Origin: Phycisphaerales bacterium
GTDB lineage: Bacteria; Planctomycetota; Phycisphaerae; Phycisphaerales; UBA1924
DNA length: 6,474 nucleotides
Assembly: GCA_029260335.1 (NCBI GenBank)
Contig: JAJDDL010000178.1
Span: forward strand, 1 to 6,474
Direction of reading: 5' to 3'
Made by a program: the position numbers and the translations under genes
Shown: one piece after another, positions 1-5,453 of the stretch
Layout of the letters: every line of letters begins with the position of its first letter
Numbering within the stretch: the first letter of the stretch is position 1
The notes under the pieces: model-generated
Databases searched by the model: none
What the model was told of the DNA's origin: nothing
Seen by the model: only the letters and a program-made list of their open reading frames with translations

Positions 1-27
1 GCCCAGGCTTGCGCCAGGGCCTCTTTT
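1..27 (+). terminator. Possible intrinsic terminator hairpin at the left edge
   Basis: GCCCAGG (1-7) can pair with CCAGGGC (14-20) around a six-base loop, giving six G-C pairs with one A-A mismatch. On the plus strand the stem is followed by CTCTTTT (21-27), the form of a Rho-independent terminator. It would stop a plus-strand transcript entering from the left. Read on the minus strand, the hairpin lies downstream of the rsmG stop and is preceded by AAAAGAG, so it could be bidirectional, but any minus-strand U tract would lie outside the window. The mismatch and the short T run keep confidence low. Confidence 0.35.
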
Positions 28-47
28 GCTGCTCGCGTTCGCTTGAA

Positions 48-839
48 TCAGAGCGGGCTGCGCTTTGGCTCGCCGTCGCGTCTGGGGTATATCCGGGGTG
101 TGGCGCTCTGTTTGGTGAGGCACACGATCTTGCCGGTGGGCGTGTCGAACGTGCCCGCGTGCACGGCGCGGAACTCTCTGAGGGCTTTCTCGGCCTCGGC
201 GAGTTCGTCCGCGGCTCGCTCACCCTTGACGAGCAAGATCAAGCCGTGCTGTTTGACTAGCGGGACCGTGAGTTCGCTTGCGACGCGAATGGGACCGAGC
301 GCTCGCGCGATAGCCGCGTCATATGCCTCGCGATGCCCCTCCTCGCTCGGCGAGCCTCGCATCTGGCCGGCCTGCTCTGCACGTTGCTGTAAGACGCGTG
401 CGTTTGGGATCTGCAGTTGATCGATCGCGAGTTGGATGAACTCGGCCTTTTTGCCCGTGGCCTCGAGGAGCGTGAACTCGAATGAGGGCATGGAGATTGC
501 CAGGGGCAGGCTTGGCAGGCCGCCGCCTGCGCCGACGTCGATCACGCGTGAGCCTTCGGGCAACTCAGCGAGCAACGCGATAAGCGTGAGCGAATCGAAG
601 ATGTGGCGTATCCATGCCTGATCCGCGTCGCGTATCGCGGTGAGGTTCACGCGTTCGTTGGCGACGAGCAAGAGCGCAAGGAATCGACCGAGTTTCTCCA
701 CTTCGCCCTCGTCGAATGCGATGCCATTTTCCTCTGCGAGTTTGAGAAACTCATCGGTTGGCTCGATCGCTTGCGGGCTCGGGAGGTCCGCGAAGACCGA
801 TGCGCGTTCTTCCTTGTCTGGGCTCGGGTTCTTGCTCAT
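48..839 (-). CDS. rsmG: 16S rRNA (guanine-527-N7)-methyltransferase RsmG (GidB)
   Basis: The 263-residue product is a SAM-dependent enzyme that makes m7G527 in the 530 loop of 16S rRNA, acting on the small subunit in the cytoplasm. Family landmarks appear in order: VNLTAI at 64-69, RHIFDSL at 78-84, the glycine-rich SAM loop DVGAGGGLPSLPLAI at 101-115 (usually DVGSGAGFPGIPLAI), LLEATGKKAEFI at 124-135 with the acidic residue that ends strand 2, IARA at 177-180, and the C-terminal YPRRDGEPKRSPL signature at 251-263. The protein is complete. It is about 50 residues longer than E. coli RsmG, mostly through a polar N-terminal tail (1-28) and a small loop near 160-170. Its ATG overlaps the rodA stop as ATGA, and no good Shine-Dalgarno sequence precedes it, so translation is probably coupled to rodA. 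Loss of this enzyme gives low-level streptomycin resistance in other bacteria. Identification is secure. Confidence 0.95.
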   Translation of the reverse strand: MSKNPSPDKEERASVFADLPSPQAIEPTDEFLKLAEENGIAFDEGEVEKLGRFLALLLVANERVNLTAIRDADQAWIRHIFDSLTLIALLAELPEGSRVIDVGAGGGLPSLPLAISMPSFEFTLLEATGKKAEFIQLAIDQLQIPNARVLQQRAEQAGQMRGSPSEEGHREAYDAAIARALGPIRVASELTVPLVKQHGLILLVKGERAADELAEAEKALREFRAVHAGTFDTPTGKIVCLTKQSATPRIYPRRDGEPKRSPL

Positions 840-2032
840 TGATCAAACTCGAAGGAGTTGCGGTAGGGCGGGAGCGGGCGGTGGACGCCCACAGAGAGCA
901 CGAGTGCGGTCATCAACCAGCACGCGATGATGCTCGAACCACCATAGCTCACAAAGGGGAGCGTAATGCCCACGATCGGGAATATGCCGATCGTCATGCC
1001 GATATTGATGATGGCCTGGGTGGCAATGAAGGCACTCACCCCGACCACGACCAGGCGTGCGAATGGGTCGCGCGTCATCGCCGCGGACCCGGCCGCTCCG
1101 ATCATCCACAGCAGATAGAGCCCCGCGACGGCGAGCCCGCCGAGCATGCCGAATCTGGAAACAATGACCGCGAAGATCATGTCGTTGTGAGCCTCGGGCA
1201 GCCTGTTGTATCGCACGAGGCTCCGGGTCTGGGCGTCGGAGGTGCCGGTCAGCCCGCCGGCGCCGGTGAGGGTTTGGGCTGCGTAGGACTGGAAGTTGAT
1301 GTCTCGCGCCGTGGTCGTGTCGCCCTCGATCTGGCGCCACATCGCGACGAGGCGTTGCTTTTGGTGCGGGCGGAGCATGGGGTAGCTCGCCGGCGCCGCG
1401 AGCGCGGCGACGACAACGATGATCGCCAGATGTCTGATCCGCGCGCCGGCGGCGAGCAGCATCGCAAACAGCGATGGGATGAACAGGGCCGCGGTGCCCA
1501 GATCGGGCTGGATGGTGATGAGTCCGACGGGGATAGCGGTGATGAGGCCCAGGGGCACGAGGCCCCAGAACTTGCGGTGCTTGTCGCGATAGCGCAGGTA
1601 TCGCGCGATCAAGAGCACGTACGCGATCTTGGCGATCTCGCTTGGTTGGAAGAGAAAGAAGTTGAGGTTGATCCATCCCCGCGTGCCGTTGCGCGGCGAG
1701 ACAATGGAACTGGGAACCATCGGCAGCAACAGAAACACGAGCAACGCGAGCATGAGCAGCATTGCCGGCAACGCCAGGTAGACGCTAAATCGATAGTGCG
1801 GCACGGCGACGAGCAAGGTCATCGCAATCGCGCCGCTCACGATGATCGCCTGCTTCATGGCGGGCGCTGAGAGCGCGAGAATGTCTTGAGCCTCGGGACG
1901 CTCGGCAAGATCGATCGCATAGACCCCCAGGAGCGAGAGACACGCGGCGCTGAACAGGCAGAGCCACGCGGGGGTGAGTGCGCGCAGGGAATCGAGCACG
2001 CCGAATCGCGCGCTGGTCGTGCCTTTCACCAT
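836..2032 (-). CDS. rodA: Peptidoglycan glycosyltransferase RodA (SEDS family)
   Basis: This polytopic inner-membrane protein has about ten hydrophobic segments. SEDS enzymes polymerise lipid II into glycan strands, and RodA works with PBP2 in the elongation complex. Numbered from the ATG at 2032 (398 residues), conserved blocks are GWINLNFFLFQPSEIAK at 119-135, IQPDLGTA at 174-181, HQKQR near 223-227, LPEAHNDMIFAV at 278-289 containing Asp284, which aligns with the catalytic aspartate of the RodA extracellular loop, and LPFVSYGGSS at 358-367. The context with a class B PBP in the same transcription unit favours RodA over FtsW. Start choice is uncertain. The frame also opens at TTG 2077 and GTG 2056, and the GTG has a perfect AGGAGG (2074-2069) 12 nt upstream. 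I chose the ATG because it begins just after the mrdA stop, although its Shine-Dalgarno is poor. Unusually, the family's acidic pair after IFAV is replaced by Ser-Arg. Confidence 0.92.
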   Translation of the reverse strand: MVKGTTSARFGVLDSLRALTPAWLCLFSAACLSLLGVYAIDLAERPEAQDILALSAPAMKQAIIVSGAIAMTLLVAVPHYRFSVYLALPAMLLMLALLVFLLLPMVPSSIVSPRNGTRGWINLNFFLFQPSEIAKIAYVLLIARYLRYRDKHRKFWGLVPLGLITAIPVGLITIQPDLGTAALFIPSLFAMLLAAGARIRHLAIIVVVAALAAPASYPMLRPHQKQRLVAMWRQIEGDTTTARDINFQSYAAQTLTGAGGLTGTSDAQTRSLVRYNRLPEAHNDMIFAVIVSRFGMLGGLAVAGLYLLWMIGAAGSAAMTRDPFARLVVVGVSAFIATQAIINIGMTIGIFPIVGITLPFVSYGGSSIIACWLMTALVLSVGVHRPLPPYRNSFEFDQ

Positions 2033-2042
2033 GAACGCGAGG

Positions 2043-4382
2043 TCATCCAGGATCACTGGGCAGGTATCCCTCCTCAACGAGCGTGCGGGCGATCTGGTTG
2101 CAAATCGGGCCGGAGACCTTTGCGCCGCTCCCGGCGTATTCCATGAGCACGGCGATCGCGTAGCGCGGCTCGCCCTCGCCTATGAGCACGACAAACCAGG
2201 AATGGTCGCCGCTGCGCAGGATCGGCTCGTGATCGTCGCGTTTCCCGTTGGGCTTACCGTCCGCCTCGGGGAGGTCTTTGAAGAGCGGGGACGCGGCGGC
2301 GGTGCCGGTCTTGCCCCAGACGGTGATGCGTTTCGGCAGGTCAAAGATCTTTGATTCGGAACGATCGCCAAACGTGATGTGATGAGCCGTGCCGTGCGCG
2401 GGGTCCTCGACCACGTTGCGCAGGCCCTTAAGGATCTCTCGGCGAGCCGCGGGTTGGATCGTGATTGGATCGCGCGAAGGGCCGGGCCTGCCGCGCACCA
2501 GGTGCGGCGCGACGTGCACGCCCGAGCGAGCGATGGTCGCCAGCGCATCGGCCGCGTGCAAGGGCGTCCACGCGACCGGGCCCTGGCCGATTCCCATCTG
2601 GATCGCGTCGCCCAGTTGCAGGCCCGCCGAAGCGCCGCGCGCGCTATGCCCAAGCATGCCCGGCGATTCGAACCCCAGGCCCATGTTCCAGGTGCTGCCG
2701 ACGCCGAAGCGTTCGTACATCCGCTGGATCCGCTCGGGCCCCAGTCGGCGTCCGAGCGTGAAGAAGAAGACGTTGCACGAGGTCATGAGCCCCTCGGCGG
2801 CATCGAGATCGTGACCGAGAGTCATCGAGTGCGTGAGCGTGTAGATCTTAAAGATCCAGCAACGCAGTCGATCGGGTTTGCCTTCGTACAGATAGCCGTC
2901 ACAGGCGATCCGTTCGCCGAGCGAGAACACCTTCTGCTCGATTGCATCAGCGAGCACGAGCGCCTTGGCGACCGAACCGGGCGGATACGAGGCCTGGGTC
3001 ACGCGGTTGCGCAGCGGCGCGTTGATCGTGTCGTTGATGATCGCCGCCTGGTCTGCGGCGTATTGCTCGCGCGTGAAACTGGGCGTCGAAACCATGGCCA
3101 GGATCTCGCCTGTGCGTACATCGAGCACGACGGCAGCGCCGTTGAGGGGTGTGCCGATGGGCATGGCCTCATTCGGCGTGCCTTGCCAATCCTGCACGCG
3201 GGCGAGGCCGAACGCCGGGTCCATGATTGCGCGAATCTTGGCCTGGAGATCGATATCGATGGTCAGGACGATGTCGCTTCCGGGAATGGCGCCTTCAACG
3301 GATTGCTCGTTGCTGTCTAGCCGTGTCGTGGTCAGGCCTCGCAAGCCTCTTAGATCCTGCTCCATGGCTCTTTCGATACCCAAGAGCCCGGCGGGGTCGT
3401 CTGGGAAGTAGGTGCCGCGATCACGTCCGCCGGCGGACCGGACACGTTCGGCGAACGTCGGATCCTCCTTGAGCAGCTCGGCGCGGCGCTGGTAATCCTC
3501 GCCCAGGGCGACGTGTCGCATCCAGCCGAGGATGTTGGTTGCAACGCCCTCCACGAGAATCGGTTGCTTGGTCTGGCTTGCGATTGGCTGTGGCAAGGAA
3601 GAGCGATCGAGTTCGATGCGCATCGACTCCAAGGGATAGTGCCGATCGCTCGACTCGTCGATCAAGACGCCCGGGAATCGTTCAATCTCCAGTGCGCCGC
3701 CGGGCATGTCATACGACACAATCTCTCGGGCACGTTGGCTGATCGCAAACGCGGTCGGGTCGGCGACGTTGCGCACCATGATGTGCGGCATCGATTGCTC
3801 GCGGATCGGGCTGCCCGCGTCTGCGCGGACGCTTTTGGTGATCTCCTGGCCCGCCACGATCGCGTTGCCCAGCCGACGCGAGATGAGGTGGTCGTGGCGA
3901 TCGGTGACTTGTTCGACGATGTCGGTGCTGCGCTGGACGATTTCGCTGCGGGCGATGCCGAGCATGAACGCGAGATCGGTGTACATCTGATCGAGATGGC
4001 GGTCGAGCACCTCGCGATACCGTTCGATGAGCTTGGCCTTGGTCTCGTCGTCGAGGTCTCGCCAGCGATCGGCATGTCTGCGGCGAGCTTGGTCCTGAGC
4101 TTCGTCGATTGCCCACGCACCGCTGAGCACGTCAAACTCGATCGCGACGGCGCTGCTCGCGCGGTCATGGGCGAGAACGCGCCCACGACGATCCAGGATC
4201 TGGCCTCGTGTCGTGGGGGTCCATTCGAAGCGGACCAGATGCTCGCGGGCCTCGCTCAGCAACTCGTCGTGGCGGACGATGGAAAGATTGACCAGCTGGG
4301 CCACGATCGGCAGCAGGCCCACGGCGAATGCGCAGACGAGCAGGGCCAATCGCCCGTGGAACATGCCGATTTTGATCGCCAT
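2043..4382 (-). CDS. mrdA: Penicillin-binding protein 2 (class B transpeptidase)
   Basis: The 779-residue product crosslinks nascent peptidoglycan during cell elongation. It is anchored in the inner membrane with its catalytic domain in the periplasm. A membrane anchor spans about 11-34. The dimerisation-domain signature TRGQILDRRGRVLA follows at 58-71, and GLLGIERAMEQDLRG at 332-346 closes the pedestal. The transpeptidase domain has all three active-site motifs: SVAK at 470-473 within YPPGSVAK (acyl-enzyme Ser470, Lys473), SCN at 535-537, and KTGT at 691-694, followed by HSWF and the conserved GSGAKVSGPI near 751-760. It is therefore expected to be active and beta-lactam binding. At 779 residues it is much longer than E. 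coli PBP2 (633). The extra length lies mainly between about 87 and 330, including a highly charged, probably helical stretch at 91-165. The ATG at 4382 is preceded by GAGAGG at a 6-nt spacing. It is first in the block with rodA, the usual partnership. Confidence 0.94.
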   Translation of the reverse strand: MAIKIGMFHGRLALLVCAFAVGLLPIVAQLVNLSIVRHDELLSEAREHLVRFEWTPTTRGQILDRRGRVLAHDRASSAVAIEFDVLSGAWAIDEAQDQARRRHADRWRDLDDETKAKLIERYREVLDRHLDQMYTDLAFMLGIARSEIVQRSTDIVEQVTDRHDHLISRRLGNAIVAGQEITKSVRADAGSPIREQSMPHIMVRNVADPTAFAISQRAREIVSYDMPGGALEIERFPGVLIDESSDRHYPLESMRIELDRSSLPQPIASQTKQPILVEGVATNILGWMRHVALGEDYQRRAELLKEDPTFAERVRSAGGRDRGTYFPDDPAGLLGIERAMEQDLRGLRGLTTTRLDSNEQSVEGAIPGSDIVLTIDIDLQAKIRAIMDPAFGLARVQDWQGTPNEAMPIGTPLNGAAVVLDVRTGEILAMVSTPSFTREQYAADQAAIINDTINAPLRNRVTQASYPPGSVAKALVLADAIEQKVFSLGERIACDGYLYEGKPDRLRCWIFKIYTLTHSMTLGHDLDAAEGLMTSCNVFFFTLGRRLGPERIQRMYERFGVGSTWNMGLGFESPGMLGHSARGASAGLQLGDAIQMGIGQGPVAWTPLHAADALATIARSGVHVAPHLVRGRPGPSRDPITIQPAARREILKGLRNVVEDPAHGTAHHITFGDRSESKIFDLPKRITVWGKTGTAAASPLFKDLPEADGKPNGKRDDHEPILRSGDHSWFVVLIGEGEPRYAIAVLMEYAGSGAKVSGPICNQIARTLVEEGYLPSDPG

Positions 4383-4388
4383 CCGTGG

Positions 4389-4394
4389 CCTCTC
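4389..4394 (-). promoter_or_regulatory. Ribosome binding site of mrdA
   Basis: On the minus strand GAGAGG ends 6 nt before the ATG at 4382. This is a good purine-rich Shine-Dalgarno sequence at normal spacing, and it fixes the mrdA start. It is stronger than anything directly in front of the rodA ATG or rsmG, which fits mrdA being the first gene of a coupled block. Confidence 0.6.
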
Positions 4395-4464
4395 TAGCGC
4401 GCTCCGTCGCGAATCGTCATGGTACCCGATCCCCGCCGCTCGCGAACACGGGGGGCTCGGCTCC

Positions 4465-4470
4465 TACGAT
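4465..4470 (+). promoter_or_regulatory. Candidate -10 element for fabD, possibly leaderless
   Basis: TACGAT matches four of six positions of the sigma-70 -10 consensus, including both ends (TA and the final T). Its last base lies five bases before the ATG at 4476, so transcription would begin at or within a base or two of that ATG. No Shine-Dalgarno sequence stands in front of 4476. This is the arrangement seen at leaderless genes, but one short motif in a short region is weak evidence. Confidence 0.3.
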
Positions 4471-4475
4471 TGTGG

Positions 4476-5414
4476 ATGGCCGATCCAATGACCGTTCTCT
4501 GCCCAGGTCAGGGCGCACAAGCCGTGACAATGGGCCTGGCGTGGCGTGATGCTTCCAGTGCGGCTCGCGACATCTTCGAGCAGGCAGATGCCCTGCTCGA
4601 GGGCAAGCTCCCGGCGTCGCTCACCTCGCTCTGCTTCGAGGGCCCTGAAGCAAGCCTGAACCGCACGGACGTCTCGCAGCCGGCGATCTTCGTCTGCTCG
4701 GTCGCGTGCTGGCATGGCCTGCTCGAGGCGTGGGGTATGACCCCCGGCGACCCCAAGCTGGCAGCCGCGGCGGGCCTTTCATTGGGTGAATACAGCGCCC
4801 TGCACCTTGCCGGGGCCTTGTCGTTCGAGGATGGACTGAACTTGGTTGCCTTGCGTGGCAAAGCAATGCAGGAAGCCGCCGAGGCCCAGAAGTCGGGCAT
4901 GGTGGCCCTGATCGGGGCCGATGAGGCGAAAGCCCAGGATCTGTGCGATCGGGCACGAGGGCCCGACGTGCTCGTCTGTGCGAACTTCAACGCGCCAGGC
5001 CAGGTTGTCATCAGCGGCTCTGCGGACGCTTGTGAGCGGGCGACGGGAATCGCGACCGAGGAGGGTCTGCGCGCGGCGGTGCTGCCGGTTGCCGGGGCCT
5101 TCCACTCGCCGCTCATGCAGCCTGCGGCGGATCAGTTGAGAGCGGCTCTGGAAACTACCCAGATTAGCAGCCCGCGATGTCCGGTCCTGGCCAACGTGTC
5201 CGCCGAGCCCCACTCAGAAGATCCGGCTGAGATCCGCCGACGACTGGTCGAGCAGCTCACCTGGCCTGTGCGATGGTCGGCGTGCTGCGAGTGGATGAAC
5301 GCGAATATTGAGGGTCAGTACCACGAGTTGGCGCCGGGGAGAACCTTAAGCGGTCTCATGCGTCGAATAGACAGGACCAAGAAGGTGATCACCCATGATG
5401 CGCCTGCGGATTAG
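4476..5414 (+). CDS. fabD: Malonyl-CoA:ACP transacylase FabD
   Basis: FabD transfers the malonyl group from malonyl-CoA to the phosphopantetheine thiol of acyl carrier protein, supplying the chain-extender unit for type II fatty acid synthesis in the cytoplasm. The 312-residue product matches the usual length (E. coli, 309). Motifs: CPGQGAQ at 9-15 (glutamine-rich oxyanion loop), GLSLGEYSAL at 100-109 with nucleophile Ser102, LRGKAMQ at 126-132 with Arg127 that holds the malonyl carboxylate, AGAFHSPLM at 206-214 with catalytic His210, and QLTWPVRW at 260-267 with Gln260. The catalytic set is complete, but the residue before the nucleophile is Leu where most FabD proteins have His. The start is uncertain: ATG 4488 would give MTVLCPGQG, a typical FabD beginning, with a weak GGATGG upstream, while ATG 4419 would add an unconserved arginine-rich tail. 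The fatty-acid genes that often adjoin fabD (plsX, fabH, fabG, acpP) are not seen here. Confidence 0.93.
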   Translation: MADPMTVLCPGQGAQAVTMGLAWRDASSAARDIFEQADALLEGKLPASLTSLCFEGPEASLNRTDVSQPAIFVCSVACWHGLLEAWGMTPGDPKLAAAAGLSLGEYSALHLAGALSFEDGLNLVALRGKAMQEAAEAQKSGMVALIGADEAKAQDLCDRARGPDVLVCANFNAPGQVVISGSADACERATGIATEEGLRAAVLPVAGAFHSPLMQPAADQLRAALETTQISSPRCPVLANVSAEPHSEDPAEIRRRLVEQLTWPVRWSACCEWMNANIEGQYHELAPGRTLSGLMRRIDRTKKVITHDAPAD

Positions 5415-5439
5415 TGCGATCGATCTGGAAACCAACCCT

Positions 5440-5445
5440 GAGGGG
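5440..5445 (+). promoter_or_regulatory. Ribosome binding site of the lipoprotein gene
   Basis: GAGGGG lies 8 nt before the ATG at 5454, a good Shine-Dalgarno at normal spacing. It supports this start over the in-frame ATG at codon 6. The 39-nt gap after fabD contains no hairpin terminator, so read-through from fabD is likely. Confidence 0.55.
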
Positions 5446-5453
5446 CAAAGAAG

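Larger units (their letters stand above)
4383..4475. promoter_or_regulatory. Divergent mrdA/fabD intergenic region
   Basis: These 93 nt separate the minus-strand mrdA block from plus-strand fabD and must hold promoters for both unless fabD starts further upstream at ATG 4419. A minus-strand TACCAT (4424-4419) could be a -10 element for mrdA, leaving a leader of roughly 30 nt with the ribosome binding site. A plus-strand TACGAT (4465-4470) could be the -10 for fabD. I see no convincing -35 box for either. TCGCGAA occurs twice in direct orientation (4407-4413 and 4440-4446), flanking the putative mrdA -10. The role as promoter region is inferred from layout; the individual elements are weak. 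Confidence 0.45.

Noticed and set aside
843..1676. Minus-strand open frame (277 codons) inside rodA in another frame
   Set aside because: An Arg/Pro/His-rich out-of-frame reading of rodA with no conserved features.
758..1870. Long plus-strand open frame (370 codons) antisense to rodA and the start of rsmG
   Set aside because: Its product is a low-complexity mix of His, Arg, Asp, Glu and Gly, as expected when a GC-rich membrane-protein gene is read backwards. The opposite strand carries clear conserved RodA and RsmG motifs.
2033..2077. Longer rodA starting at TTG 2077
   Set aside because: TTG is a rare start, no ribosome binding site precedes it, and the added residues lie inside the mrdA coding sequence. 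GTG 2056 with AGGAGG upstream remains a real alternative.
2379..3320. Plus-strand open frame (313 codons) antisense to the PBP2 transpeptidase domain
   Set aside because: Charged, low-complexity product with no motifs. The minus strand here encodes the SxxK and SxN motifs.
3513..4397. Plus-strand open frame (294 codons) antisense to the N-terminal half of mrdA
   Set aside because: No recognisable domain, and it lies entirely opposite a well-supported PBP2 gene. Long antisense frames are common in GC-rich coding DNA.
4419..4475. N-terminal extension of fabD from ATG 4419
   Set aside because: The 19 extra residues are arginine-rich and unlike FabD beginnings, no good ribosome binding site precedes this ATG, and it would overlap the likely mrdA promoter.
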